NCBI RefSeq assembly: GCF_004016445.2
Contig: NZ_SADT02000001.1
Span: forward strand, 2,089,630-2,153,629
DNA length: 64,000 bases
Reading direction: 5' to 3'
DNA from: Mesorhizobium sp. M2E.F.Ca.ET.219.01.1.1
GTDB taxonomy: Bacteria > Pseudomonadota > Alphaproteobacteria > Rhizobiales > Rhizobiaceae
Below, piece after piece: positions 8,290-16,949 of the stretch. A program made the position numbers and the translations under genes. The notes below the pieces were generated by a model. That model made no database searches. It worked only from the letters and a program-made list of their open reading frames with translations, and had not been told where the DNA came from. Each line of letters begins with the position of its first letter. Position 1 is the first letter of the stretch.

Positions 8290-9504
8290 TTAATCCCCGA
8301 GGTCCTTGCGGAAGGGCGTGTGCTCTTCGAGATATTCGCCCATGCGCTCGACCTCGCGCCGCTCGCGCCTGAGATAGTCGGCGACGGCGTTGCGCAGGCC
8401 GGGATGCGAAATGTAATGCGCCGAATGCATGGTCACCGGCCGGTAGCCGCGCGCCAGCTTGTGCTCGCCCTGCGCGCCTGCCTCCACCACTTTGAGCTTG
8501 CGCTCGATGGCGAAGTCGATGGCCTGGTGGTAGCAGACCTCGAAATGCAGGAAGGGGTGATCCTCGATGCAGCCCCAGTTGCGTCCGTAAAGCGCGTCGG
8601 AACCGATGAAGTTGATGGCGCCGGCAATGTAGCGGCCGTTGCGCTTCGCCATCACCAGAAGGATGTCATCGGCCATGCGCTCGCCGATCAGCGAGAAGAA
8701 CTGCCGGTTGAGATAGGGCCGGCCCCATTTGCGGCCGCCGGTATCCATGTAGAAGGCGAAGAAATCATCCCAGGCGCGTTCGGTGATGTCCTTGCCGGTC
8801 AGCCAGTCGATCGAGATGCCGTCGGCAAGTGCCTCGCGGCGCTCCTTCTTCATCGCCTTGCGCTTGCGTGAGGCGAGCGTGGCGAGGAAGTCGTCATAGG
8901 TCGAAAAGCCTTCGTTGAAGAAATGGAACTGCTGGTCGATGCGATGCAGGAACCCTGCCGCTTCCAGCGTCGCGACATCGGGCTCGCTGGCGAAGGTGAC
9001 ATGCGCGGAAGAGACGCCGAGCTTGTCGGTCACGAGCTTCAACCCCTCCGCCAGGCCGGCCCTCACGGCGCCTGCGTCCTCGCCTTTGCTGACCAGCAGG
9101 CGAGGGCCGGTGACCGGCGTGAACGGCACCGAGCATTGCAGCTTTGGGTAATAGCGGCCACCGGCGCGCTCGAAGGCGTCGGACCAGCCATGGTCGAAGA
9201 CATATTCGCCCTGGCTGTGCGATTTCAGATAACAAGGGACAGCGCCGAGAAGCCTGCCTTGCGCCGTTTCCAGCCGCAGGTGATGGCCCTGCCAGCCAGT
9301 GCGCCGGACAGCGCAGCCGGAGTCCTCCAACGCGCTTAGAAAAGCGAATGAAACCAGCGGGTTGTAGCCGTTTTCTTTATCGCTGCGCGTGGTGCCGACA
9401 AAGCCGTCCCATTCCTCGCAGGTGAAGGCACCGATGCCCGCCGCGACGCGGATCGCATAATCCGCGTTCGCTGCCCGTCCATCGTCGTCGTCGCCTTGAT
9501 CCAT
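8290..9504 (-). CDS. DUF482 (COG3146) FemAB/GNAT-like protein
   Basis: 404 residues, soluble. The sequence fits the DUF482 family, annotated as peptidogalycan biosynthesis/recognition or as GNAT N-acetyltransferase. Recognisable blocks are NPLVSFAFLSALEDSGC, GVPCYLKSHSQGEYVFD-like and AGINFIGSDALYGRNWGC. It has the double acyltransferase fold expected for FemAB-like proteins, but no direct evidence for cell-wall action. No operon partner: HIT lies downstream in the same orientation, with 109 bp between. Confidence 0.82.
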   Translation of the reverse strand: MDQGDDDDGRAANADYAIRVAAGIGAFTCEEWDGFVGTTRSDKENGYNPLVSFAFLSALEDSGCAVRRTGWQGHHLRLETAQGRLLGAVPCYLKSHSQGEYVFDHGWSDAFERAGGRYYPKLQCSVPFTPVTGPRLLVSKGEDAGAVRAGLAEGLKLVTDKLGVSSAHVTFASEPDVATLEAAGFLHRIDQQFHFFNEGFSTYDDFLATLASRKRKAMKKERREALADGISIDWLTGKDITERAWDDFFAFYMDTGGRKWGRPYLNRQFFSLIGERMADDILLVMAKRNGRYIAGAINFIGSDALYGRNWGCIEDHPFLHFEVCYHQAIDFAIERKLKVVEAGAQGEHKLARGYRPVTMHSAHYISHPGLRNAVADYLRRERREVERMGEYLEEHTPFRKDLGD

Positions 9505-9557
9505 GCGGCTTATTTAAGCGTCCTCAGGGCTGCTACAAGTCACGTTTCAGGCACCGC

Positions 9558-9677
9558 CTAGAGCATGATGCCGAAAAGTGTGAAGCGGTTTTTCGGACGA
9601 CACCATGCTCTCTCTTTGATTGATTTAGAGGCGGATCAGATTTCAGGTCGCTTCGACCTGAAATCATCCGGCTCTAG
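9558..9677. repeat. Rhizobial palindromic intergenic repeat element
   Basis: About 120 bp bounded by CTAGAGC and GCTCTAG, with nested palindromes: GAGCATG (9561) with CATGCTC, CCGAAAA with TTTTCGG, and a hairpin around TTCAGGTCG/CGACCTGAA. I recall this dispersed unit from Mesorhizobium intergenic regions. Its right end supplies the TAG stop of the glycerophosphodiesterase gene. Confidence 0.7.
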
Positions 9678-10402
9678 GCGACCTTGACCAGATCGGGCTC
9701 GAAACCCTCGAAGGTCATCTGGTCGGCATATTTGAAGGTGAGGTCGACCGCCGGCTGGTCATGCACGGTCCAGGTGATGACAGGCATTTTGAGCTTCTCG
9801 CGCACGAAGCTGACAAAGGGGTTGGGCAGGTCGCCGGCGGCGTAGGAGGTGAAGGCAAGGTCATGCGCGAGCATGGCGAAATGCGCTTCGATCAACTGGT
9901 TCTCCGTGCCGTAAGCGGTCAGCCCGCCGGGAATGCCCGGCGCATCCTTGGCGAAGTCGCGGATCAGCCAGTGATCGAACGACATGATCGCCACCTTGCC
10001 CGTGTAGCGCTTGAGCAGCCGGCCGACGCTTGCCACCAGCCCCGCGTCGTGGCCGGGAACGCCTTTCAACTCGACCACCAGCGGTACGCGGCCGTCGATC
10101 AGGTCGAGCGCTTCCTGCAGCGTCGGCAGATGGTCCTTGGTGCCGCCCACCTTCAGCGACGTCAGTTCCGCCGCAGTGCGCTGCCAAATGAACCCGTCCT
10201 CGCCGGTCAGGCGCTTAAGGTCATTGTCGTGGATGATGATCGGAACGCCGTCGGCCGAGATGTGGACGTCGCATTCGATCGCGTAGCCGCGCTCGGCAGC
10301 GGCGGCGAAAGCCGACAGCGTGTTCTCCCAGCGCGTCTTGTTCATGTCGTGGAAGCCGCGATGCGCGACAGGCTGCGCGATCAGCCAGGAAAGATCGGTC
10401 AT
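9674..10402 (-). CDS. Glycerophosphodiester phosphodiesterase
   Basis: 242 residues, no signal peptide, so cytoplasmic. The GDPD TIM-barrel motifs are present: VAHRGFHD with ENT (catalytic His and substrate binding), IECDVHISADGVPIIIHD (metal-binding Glu and Asp, catalytic His) and VVELKG. It hydrolyses glycerophosphodiesters to sn-glycerol 3-phosphate and an alcohol. The ATG at 10402 is chosen because GAGTGAG lies about 7 bases upstream; a GTG at 10414 overlapping the RidA stop is the alternative. The pair with RidA is probably one transcript. The stop codon is contributed by the neighbouring repeat element. Confidence 0.9.
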   Translation of the reverse strand: MTDLSWLIAQPVAHRGFHDMNKTRWENTLSAFAAAAERGYAIECDVHISADGVPIIIHDNDLKRLTGEDGFIWQRTAAELTSLKVGGTKDHLPTLQEALDLIDGRVPLVVELKGVPGHDAGLVASVGRLLKRYTGKVAIMSFDHWLIRDFAKDAPGIPGGLTAYGTENQLIEAHFAMLAHDLAFTSYAAGDLPNPFVSFVREKLKMPVITWTVHDQPAVDLTFKYADQMTFEGFEPDLVKVA

Positions 10403-10410
10403 AGTAAATC

Positions 10411-10875
10411 TCACTCGACTTCGAAGATCGCTTCGATCTCGACTGCCGCGTTGAGCGGCAGCGACGCGGTGCCGACGGCGGAGCGGGCGTGCTTGCCGCG
10501 CTCGCCCAGCGCCGCGACCAGGAAGTCGGAGGCACCGTTGGCGACAAGATGCTGCTCGACGAAATCAGGCGTGGAAGCGACGAAGACGGTGATCTTGACC
10601 AGACGCCGGATCTTTTCGAGATCGCCGAGGGCCGCCTTGGCCTGCGCCAGGATGTTGATGGCGCAGAATTTAGCGCCTTCCTTGCCTCCCGCTGTGTCGA
10701 TGTCGCGGCCGAGCAGTCCGCTTGCCTGCAGCTTGCCGTCCTTCAGCGGCAGCTGGCCGGCGGTGAACAGCGTGTTGCCGGTGCGGCAATAGGGCACGTA
10801 GTTCGCGGCGGGCGCGGCAGCGGCCGGAATGGTGACGCCCAGATCGCTTAGCCGCTTTTCGATTGTTTCGCTCAT
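10411..10875 (-). CDS. RidA family protein (YjgF/YER057c/UK114)
   Basis: 154 residues, close to the longer YjgF-like subgroup that begins EKRLSDLGVTIPAAAAPAANYVP. RidA proteins form trimers; classical members deaminate reactive enamine/imine intermediates from PLP enzymes. The C-terminal region LNAAVEIEAIFEVE carries the conserved Glu. The catalytic Arg of RidA sensu stricto is not obvious at the standard spot, so this may belong to another Rid subfamily and its substrate is unknown. Upstream of and probably cotranscribed with the glycerophosphodiesterase. Confidence 0.88.
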   Translation of the reverse strand: MSETIEKRLSDLGVTIPAAAAPAANYVPYCRTGNTLFTAGQLPLKDGKLQASGLLGRDIDTAGGKEGAKFCAINILAQAKAALGDLEKIRRLVKITVFVASTPDFVEQHLVANGASDFLVAALGERGKHARSAVGTASLPLNAAVEIEAIFEVE

Positions 10876-11014
10876 TGGTTTTCCCTATTGCTGGAAGGCG
10901 CCGCGTTGGCCGGGCCGAAATTGCTATTTTTGCCTCGCTTCCGCCACGACTTTTTTTAAGCTGGACCATCTTTCCCTGCGGCCTGCCTCGCGGCCGCGAC
11001 GATCGGAGCAACGT

Positions 11015-11845
11015 ATGCGCGCAACGCGCCTTTTTCTTGCCGCTGCCTGTCTTTCTGCGGCGTTCCCAATGGCGCCGGCCTTTGCGGTGCCCGCGCTGCA
11101 GGCGCATCGCGCCGTCTACGATCTCACGCTAAACAAGGCATCCGATCGCTCGGGCATTACCGGCATCACCGGCCGTATGGTCTACGAGTTCAACGGCTCA
11201 GCCTGCGAGGGTTACACGGTCAAGTTCCGCTTCGTCACCCAGATCGTGACCAACGACAACACGAGGCTCACCGACCAGCAGACGACGACTTTCGAGGATG
11301 CCGAAGGCAAGACCTTTTCCTTCGTGACGAAATCCTTCGTCGACCAGAACCTCGACAAAGAGGTGAAGGGGGTAGCCACCAGGGAACCGAAGGGCCTCAA
11401 GGTCGATATCGACAAGCCCGAGAAAAGCAGCCTCGAGCTCGCGGCCACGCAGTTCCCGACCCAGCATCTGGTCGAGCTGATCGGCAAGGCCGAGAAGGGC
11501 GAGAATTTCTATCAGACCAACCTGTTCGACGGTTCCGAGGACGCCAACAAGGTGATGACCACCACCGTTGTCGTCGGCAAGAAGACGGACGCGGAAAAGA
11601 CGGATCCGGAAGCGCCGGCGCTGGCCAAGCTCGCTGCCGACAAATACTGGCCGGTCGACATCGCCTATTTCGACGATACCGACAAAAGCGGCGAAGAGGT
11701 GCCGGAATACCGGATCAGCTTCAAGCTGCACGAGAACGGCATCACCCGTGACCTCGTCATGGACTATGGCGACTTCTCGATGACCGGCAAGCTCGTGAAC
11801 CTGTCGCTGTTCGATCAGACCAAGCCTTGCCCGGCTTCGAAATAG
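11015..11845 (+). CDS. eipB: Cell envelope integrity protein EipB (DUF1849)
   Basis: 276 residues with a cleavable signal peptide (cleavage near AFA-VP, residue 24-25), so periplasmic. The body matches EipB of Brucella, a beta-spiral protein needed for envelope integrity: it begins ALQAHRAVYDLTL and contains FRFVTQIVTNDN. The two cysteines, Cys64 and Cys272, correspond to the conserved disulfide pair of the family. The ATG at 11015 has GGAG upstream, and a longer frame from 10829 lacks a signal peptide. Molecular role is still unclear; interaction with the TPR protein TtpA is known in Brucella. Confidence 0.88.
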   Translation: MRATRLFLAAACLSAAFPMAPAFAVPALQAHRAVYDLTLNKASDRSGITGITGRMVYEFNGSACEGYTVKFRFVTQIVTNDNTRLTDQQTTTFEDAEGKTFSFVTKSFVDQNLDKEVKGVATREPKGLKVDIDKPEKSSLELAATQFPTQHLVELIGKAEKGENFYQTNLFDGSEDANKVMTTTVVVGKKTDAEKTDPEAPALAKLAADKYWPVDIAYFDDTDKSGEEVPEYRISFKLHENGITRDLVMDYGDFSMTGKLVNLSLFDQTKPCPASK

Positions 11846-11927
11846 CGATTCCCGACGATTGGCGACCCGGCTTGTGGGCCCGGCCTCAAGACGCCATGTG
11901 TGAGGCTTACCCAGTGCGGCGAGCCTG

Positions 11928-12206
11928 ATGGCGATCTATGTCGATGCGGCGATCTGGAAATGGGCCGGCCACCGCTGGTGCCATCTGCTTGCCGACGAGG
12001 TCGATGAACTGCATCGCTTCGCTGCCGAACTCGGCATCAAACGCTCGTCCTACCAGGGGCCGCCCAAGACGTCGGCGCCGCACTACGATATAACCGGCTT
12101 CGAGCGTGATCGCGCGGTCAGGCTTGGCGCGGTCGAATGCAGCCGCGAGGAGATCGTGGCGGTCTTCCGCCGTGTGCGGGTGCCGAATGGGAAGGTGAGA
12201 CGATGA
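11928..12206 (+). CDS. DUF4031 domain-containing protein
   Basis: 92 residues, soluble. It begins MAIYVDAAIWKWAGHRWCHL, with the conserved Asp and the His-Leu-Leu-Ala-Asp that mark DUF4031. The second half, SSYQGPPKTSAPHYDIT, is also typical. Function unknown. The stop TGA overlaps the ATG of the LysE-type exporter (ATGA at 12203-12206), indicating translational coupling. Confidence 0.85.
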   Translation: MAIYVDAAIWKWAGHRWCHLLADEVDELHRFAAELGIKRSSYQGPPKTSAPHYDITGFERDRAVRLGAVECSREEIVAVFRRVRVPNGKVRR

Positions 12207-12814
12207 CGGTGACGGCGTTCCTGGCCTATTGCGCTGCAATCACATTGGCAGCCGCCACGCCCGGACCGGCGATGTTCGCGGTTATCACCAACGGTTTGTC
12301 GCGCGGCTTCGGTCGGGCGTTCATGACCGGCGTGGGCGTCGCCGCGGGCGACGCCGTGCTGGTCACCCTGGCGCTGCTCGGACTGGTGGCGCTTGCCCAG
12401 ACCTTCGAATGGATTTTTCTTCTGCTGAAATACGCGGGCGCCGCTTACCTCGTCTTTCTCGGGATCAGGATGTGGCGGGCCGCTGCCAAACAACCGGACG
12501 AATCTCCTCGGTCGCAGGCGCGGCTGTCGCGGTCCTTCGTTCTCGGTGCTTCAATTGCGCTCGGTAATCCGAAGGCGATCCTGTTCCACGCCTCCATCAT
12601 GCCACTGATCTTGAACCTCGATACCATGACCTTCGCCGATGGCTTGCTGGTGGTGCTTGTGGTGGTCAGCGTGGATGTCATCACCATGGGCATCTACGCC
12701 GCGATGGCCGGCCGGGCAGCCGGCTGGTTCAACACCCCGAGGCGCATGCGCCTGATGAACAGGTTCGCCGGCGGCGCGATGATCGGCACGGGTGCGCTGA
12801 TTGCCGCACGTTGA
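12203..12814 (+). CDS. LysE family translocator
   Basis: 203 residues with about six hydrophobic segments. The N-terminal TPGPAMFAVITNGLSRG and the central LGNPKAILFHASIMPLIL are signatures of the LysE/RhtB family of inner-membrane amino acid exporters; the exact substrate cannot be told. The ATG at 12203 overlaps the preceding stop and has GGTGAG upstream. The region after it leads into the rpsB promoter. Confidence 0.88.
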   Translation: MTVTAFLAYCAAITLAAATPGPAMFAVITNGLSRGFGRAFMTGVGVAAGDAVLVTLALLGLVALAQTFEWIFLLLKYAGAAYLVFLGIRMWRAAAKQPDESPRSQARLSRSFVLGASIALGNPKAILFHASIMPLILNLDTMTFADGLLVVLVVVSVDVITMGIYAAMAGRAAGWFNTPRRMRLMNRFAGGAMIGTGALIAAR

Positions 12815-12834
12815 GCCGCGCAGCGATGCACGGC

Positions 12835-12863
12835 TTGCGTTTATGGGACTTCCCCTCTATATG
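12835..12863 (+). promoter_or_regulatory. Predicted rpsB-tsf promoter
   Basis: TTGCGT (12835-12840), 17-base spacer and TATATG (12858-12863). The leader to the rpsB ATG would be about 120 bases, a length at which S2 autoregulation is plausible. Prediction only. Confidence 0.5.
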
Positions 12864-12990
12864 CGCGCTCATTCCACACACGGACTTTGGTGTCTGCCCG
12901 GGAGAAATCCGGCTGAAACCTCCGGTGGCATCAGGACATCCCGTCCGAAATGCCTGTGTCCGTGGAGGCCAACCGGAAAGGAACTAAAGA

Positions 12991-13770
12991 ATGGCTCTGC
13001 CAGATTTCAGCATGCGCCAGCTTTTGGAAGCTGGTGTTCACTTCGGCCACCAGACCCATCGCTGGAACCCGAAGATGGCGCCCTACATCTATGGCGCCCG
13101 TAACAACATCCACATCATCGACCTGTCGCAGACGGTGCCGCTGCTGCACCAGGCCCTGAAGCAGGTGTCCGACACCGTCGCCAAGGGCGGCCGCGTGCTG
13201 TTCGTCGGCACCAAGCGCCAGGCCTCCGACATCGTCGCCGACGCCGCGCAGCGTTCGGCCCAGTACTATGTCAACTCGCGCTGGCTGGGCGGCATGCTCA
13301 CCAACTGGAAGACGATCTCGAACTCGATCCAGCGCCTGCGCAAGCTCGACGAGACGCTGGCCGGGGAGGCCCAGGGCCTCACCAAGAAGGAGCGCCTGAA
13401 CCTCGATCGCGAGCGCGAGAAGCTCAACAAGGCTCTCGGCGGCATCAAGGACATGGGCTCGACGCCGGACCTGATGTTCGTCATCGACACCAACAAGGAA
13501 GCGATCGCCATCCTCGAGGCCAAGCGCCTCGGCATCCCGGTCGTGGCCATCATCGATTCGAACTGCGACCCGGACAAGATCGACTTCCCGATCCCCGGCA
13601 ATGACGACGCGGCCCGCGCCATCCAGCTCTATTGCGACCTGATCGCCAAGGCGGCCATCGACGGCATCGCCCGCCAGCAGGGCGCGCTCGGCGTCGATAT
13701 CGGCGCTTCGGCCGAGGCTCCGGTCGAGCCAGCGATCGACGCTCCGGCCAGCGAAGCTCCGGAAGCTTGA
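12991..13770 (+). CDS. rpsB: 30S ribosomal protein S2
   Basis: 259 residues beginning [20 protein letters not shown], a classical S2 start. The body contains [23 protein letters not shown] and [12 protein letters not shown]. The last ~25 residues are an acidic Ala/Pro tail, common in alphaproteobacteria. S2 binds the head-body junction of the small subunit with S1. AAAGGAAC precedes the ATG. It pairs with tsf 121 bp downstream, as in most bacteria. Confidence 0.98.
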   Translation: MALPDFSMRQLLEAGVHFGHQTHRWNPKMAPYIYGARNNIHIIDLSQTVPLLHQALKQVSDTVAKGGRVLFVGTKRQASDIVADAAQRSAQYYVNSRWLGGMLTNWKTISNSIQRLRKLDETLAGEAQGLTKKERLNLDREREKLNKALGGIKDMGSTPDLMFVIDTNKEAIAILEAKRLGIPVVAIIDSNCDPDKIDFPIPGNDDAARAIQLYCDLIAKAAIDGIARQQGALGVDIGASAEAPVEPAIDAPASEAPEA

Positions 13771-13774
13771 TATC

Positions 13775-13795
13775 GAAGGCCGGAACCCGGCCTTC
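13775..13795 (+). terminator. Hairpin between rpsB and tsf
   Basis: A perfect 9-bp stem GAAGGCCGG/CCGGCCTTC with a 3-base loop, 4 bases after the rpsB stop. There is only a weak T run after it, so it may attenuate or mark processing rather than fully terminate. Confidence 0.5.
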
Positions 13796-13891
13796 ATCTT
13801 TCCAATAAGTTGGCGCGCTAAAGCGCTTTTGCCGAGCGCATCACCCGAGTCCCGGTTGGTGCGTCGGCGCATTTGAAACAAAGAGGCGACA

Positions 13892-14812
13892 ATGACGATT
13901 TCGGCTGCACAGGTCAAAGAACTCCGCGACTTGACCGGCGCGGGCATGATGGACTGCAAGGCGGCGTTGAACGAGACCAACGGCGACATGGAAGCGGCCG
14001 TCGACTGGCTGCGCAAGAAGGGGATCTCGAAGGCCGACAAGAAGGCCGGCCGCACCGCCGCCGAGGGGCTGATCGGCGTCGACGCCGGTGTGCGTGAAGC
14101 GGCCATTGTCGAGGTCAATTCCGAGACCGACTTCGTCGCCCGCAACGAGCAGTTCCAGGAACTGGTGCGCAACATCGCCAAGGTCGCGCTCGCCTATGGC
14201 ACGACCGAGGCCGTCGCCGCCGCGAAATATCCGGGCTCCGACAAGACGGTCACCGAGACCGTCAAGGACGCGGTCGGCACGATCGGCGAGAACATCAACT
14301 TCCGCCGTTCGGCGAAGCTCACCGTGCCGCATGGCGCGGTGGCGACCTATGTCCACAACGCGGTTGCCGACGGCCTCGGCAAGCTTGGCGTGCTGGTGGC
14401 GATCGAGACCACGGGTAACGAACACGCCGCTAATGCCTTTGCCCGCCAGGTCGCGATGCATGTCGCCGCCAGCAACCCGGTCGCGTTGAGCGCGGAGGAA
14501 GTCGATCCGGCGCTGGTCGAGCGCGAGAAGGCGATCTTCTCCGACCAGGCGCGCCAGTCCGGGAAGCCGGAAGCCATCATCGAGAAGATGGTCGAGGGCC
14601 GCCTGCGCAAGTTCTACGAAGAGGTGGTGCTTTTGAAGCAGGCCTTCGTGCTCAATCCCGACATCACCGTCGAGAAGGCGCTGAAGGATGCCGAGAAGGA
14701 GATCGGCGCTCCGGCGAAGATCACTGCCTATCTGCGCTACGCGCTGGGCGAGGGCATCGAGAAGGAAACGACCGATTTCGCGGCGGAAGTCGCGGCAGCG
14801 GTCAAGAAATAG
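13892..14812 (+). CDS. tsf: Translation elongation factor Ts
   Basis: 306 residues. EF-Ts is the guanine-nucleotide exchange factor for EF-Tu. The N-terminal UBA-like domain has [19 protein letters not shown], followed by the exchange-loop motif [13 protein letters not shown], which touches EF-Tu. The two dimerisation subdomains and the C-terminal helices ([19 protein letters not shown]) follow. GAGGCGAC precedes the ATG. The gene ends 49 bp from the convergent LysR regulator, whose 3' end holds a GC-rich hairpin (14872-14901). Confidence 0.98.
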   Translation: MTISAAQVKELRDLTGAGMMDCKAALNETNGDMEAAVDWLRKKGISKADKKAGRTAAEGLIGVDAGVREAAIVEVNSETDFVARNEQFQELVRNIAKVALAYGTTEAVAAAKYPGSDKTVTETVKDAVGTIGENINFRRSAKLTVPHGAVATYVHNAVADGLGKLGVLVAIETTGNEHAANAFARQVAMHVAASNPVALSAEEVDPALVEREKAIFSDQARQSGKPEAIIEKMVEGRLRKFYEEVVLLKQAFVLNPDITVEKALKDAEKEIGAPAKITAYLRYALGEGIEKETTDFAAEVAAAVKK

Positions 14813-14861
14813 CTCCGATCCAGGGGACGCGCCGCGCTCCCTGAAATGAGAGCTTACAAGC

Positions 14862-15788
14862 TCAGGCAACTCGGCCGGGTGTCCGCATGGATGCCCGGCC
14901 GATTTCTTGTGCGGTGTCGATAAAGGCCCTGAGCTTCGGCGCCATCGACGCGCGGCGCGGGAAATAGAGGAAGAGACCCGGCTCCTCGATCGCCGTCTGC
15001 GGCAGGATCTGGACGAGGCGGCCGGCGGCAAGGTCGGCGCGCGCAAGCGGCTCGAAGACATAGGCGAGCCCGACGCCGGCCAGGGCCAAGTCGACGGCGC
15101 CAAGCGAATCCGTGACGACGGCCGTGCCGCGCGTCTCGACGACGACGTCCTTGCCGTTTTCGCTCAGATCCCAGCGGTAAAGCGCGCCGGACCGAACCAG
15201 CCGGTAGCCGATGCAGTTGTGATTGGCGAGATCGGCAACGTCGCGTGGGCGGCCGTGCTTTCCGATATAAGCGGGAGAGGCGACGATCACGGCCTTGAAC
15301 GGCGGCGTCATCCTGACCGTGACCATGTCCTGCGCGATCATTTCACCGAGCCGGATGCCGGCGTCAAAACCTTCGCCGACGATGTCGATAAGTCCCTGGT
15401 CGGCGACGACCTCGACCGTCACATCTGGAAAGCGTTCGGCCATGGCCGCGACCACCGGCGTCACCGCCAGGGGAATCGCGATGTTGGAGGCGTTGATCCT
15501 GAGCAGGCCGGTCGGCCTTCCCTTCACGCCGCGGATGCGGTCCATCCGCTCGGCGATGTCCTGGAGCGCTGGGGCCGCCGTCTCCACCAGCGCTTTGCCG
15601 GCTTCCGTCAGCGAGACGCTGCGCGTCGTGCGGGCAAAGAGCGGCTGGCCGATACGCTCCTCCACCAACCGTACCGCATAGCTGACGGCAGATGGGCTCA
15701 TGCCGAGCTCAGCCGCGGCAAGCGCGAAGCCGCCGCGCCGCGCCACGGCGACGATGACCGGCAGATGTGTGAGCAGATCGCGATCCAT
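14862..15788 (-). CDS. LysR family transcriptional regulator
   Basis: 308 residues. N-terminal winged helix-turn-helix: ARRGGFALAAAELGMSPSAVSYAVRLVEERIG, then TRSVSLTEAGKAL; C-terminal periplasmic-binding-like effector domain with FPDVTVEV and VVASPAYIGKHG. Its start lies 102 bp from the divergent NTF2-like gene, and the gap holds a T-N11-A dyad, so it most likely controls the NTF2/SnoaL/aldo-keto reductase set as well as itself. The inducer is unknown. Confidence 0.93.
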   Translation of the reverse strand: MDRDLLTHLPVIVAVARRGGFALAAAELGMSPSAVSYAVRLVEERIGQPLFARTTRSVSLTEAGKALVETAAPALQDIAERMDRIRGVKGRPTGLLRINASNIAIPLAVTPVVAAMAERFPDVTVEVVADQGLIDIVGEGFDAGIRLGEMIAQDMVTVRMTPPFKAVIVASPAYIGKHGRPRDVADLANHNCIGYRLVRSGALYRWDLSENGKDVVVETRGTAVVTDSLGAVDLALAGVGLAYVFEPLARADLAAGRLVQILPQTAIEEPGLFLYFPRRASMAPKLRAFIDTAQEIGRASMRTPGRVA

Positions 15789-15794
15789 TCATGA

Positions 15795-15809
15795 ATGATA
15801 TCGCATCAT
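15795..15809. promoter_or_regulatory. Candidate LysR box
   Basis: ATGAT-N5-ATCAT contains the LysR consensus T-N11-A (T15796, A15808) with dyad symmetry. A second 12-bp palindrome, CATTCATGAATG (15786-15797), overlaps it and the regulator's start codon. Confidence 0.5.
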
Positions 15810-15890
15810 GCAACCTTATCGAGGGAGCCAATGAGGTGCATCTAAGGCGCATCAAACAGCACAGATCGAGCCGAGCCAGGGAGACCTCAA

Positions 15891-16319
15891 ATGACCGACC
15901 TACACGCCAATCAGGCCCGCAATCTCGAAACCGTCCGCAGCTTCTTCGACCTGCTGCACAATAAAGACATCGACAACTGGGCTGGGCTTTGGGCCGAGAA
16001 CGGCCGGATCATCGTGCCTTATCCGTCGGCAGGATTTGGCGACAGCATAGACGGCAAGGCCGCGATCGTGGACGCCTTCAAAGGATTGTTCGGCAATTTC
16101 GAATCCTTCGAATCCGAGCTGACAGCCATCTATCCGGCGGCGGACTCCGAAGCCGTCGTGGTCGAATACCGCAATCGCGCCGTGATCAAGGGCGGCACCG
16201 AATACACCAACAGCAACATCGCGGTCTTCCGTTTCGAAAACGGCTTTATCGCCGCTTACCACGACTATTTCGACCCGCGCCGGTTTCAGGTTGTGGTTGA
16301 CGCGCTGGCGAAGGGCTGA
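15891..16319 (+). CDS. NTF2-like / SnoaL-type protein
   Basis: 142 residues, soluble, cone-shaped NTF2-like fold predicted from the pattern FFDLLHNKDIDNWAGLWAENGRIIVPYP and the C-terminal FRFENGFIAAYHDYFDPRRF. Such proteins are small isomerases, dehydratases or ligand-binding proteins; this one cannot be assigned a substrate. First gene of a plus-strand set divergent from the LysR regulator. AGGGAGACC precedes the ATG. The next gene is also NTF2-like but with a signal peptide. Confidence 0.82.
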   Translation: MTDLHANQARNLETVRSFFDLLHNKDIDNWAGLWAENGRIIVPYPSAGFGDSIDGKAAIVDAFKGLFGNFESFESELTAIYPAADSEAVVVEYRNRAVIKGGTEYTNSNIAVFRFENGFIAAYHDYFDPRRFQVVVDALAKG

Positions 16320-16386
16320 AGGCAAACCCTCCCGCGCCGACAATCATCCATCCGTTCGCAGAGCTACCCACACAAGGAGAAGAGAC

Positions 16387-16914
16387 ATGAACGCCTTGAG
16401 ACACGTAACTTTCGTTGCAGGCATGGCGCTGGCGCCGGTCGATGCCGGCGGCGCCGAACCGGCCGGTTGGCAGGCGCTTGCCGACGAGCGCGCGGTGATC
16501 CGCATCGCCGACGCCATCGACCGCGCGGTGGATGCACAGGACTGGACGCTGGCGCGCAGCTATTTCGCCGACCGCGTCACCGCCGATTTCAGCAGCCTGT
16601 CCGGTCAGCCCGCGGCCAACATCGCCTCCGACGACTTGATCGGCGCCTGGGCGGGCAACCTCAAGGGCAGCAAGACCAGCCTGCATCTGCGCACCAACCA
16701 TCAGGTTGTGCTCGAGGCCAATGCCGCGACCGTTCATTCCAACGGGTATGCCTGGAACCGCATGGAAGGCAATGGCGACCCGCTCTGGGAGGTCTGGGGC
16801 ACCTATGAGCACCATCTGACGCGCTCGGCTGCCGGCTGGAAGGTCGACGGCTTCCCCTTCCGCATGACGCATGAGCGCGGCAATCCCTGGGTAAAGGCGA
16901 CGCCTGGACAGTGA
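16387..16914 (+). CDS. Exported SnoaL/NTF2-like domain protein
   Basis: 175 residues from ATG 16387, preceded by an excellent AAGGAGAAG. The N-terminus (MNALRHVTFVAGMALAPVDAGGAEP) looks like a short signal peptide, suggesting periplasmic location; confidence in cleavage is modest. The rest matches SnoaL_4-like proteins: DRAVDAQDWTLARSYFADRV, HLRTNHQVV, then WEVWGTYEHHLTR. Function unknown. Same strand and close spacing to the NTF2-like gene before it and the aldo/keto reductase after it (35 bp) suggest one operon. Confidence 0.75.
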   Translation: MNALRHVTFVAGMALAPVDAGGAEPAGWQALADERAVIRIADAIDRAVDAQDWTLARSYFADRVTADFSSLSGQPAANIASDDLIGAWAGNLKGSKTSLHLRTNHQVVLEANAATVHSNGYAWNRMEGNGDPLWEVWGTYEHHLTRSAAGWKVDGFPFRMTHERGNPWVKATPGQ

Positions 16915-16949
16915 CCGGCAGCACATCAGTTCAGAATCGGAAGACAACC

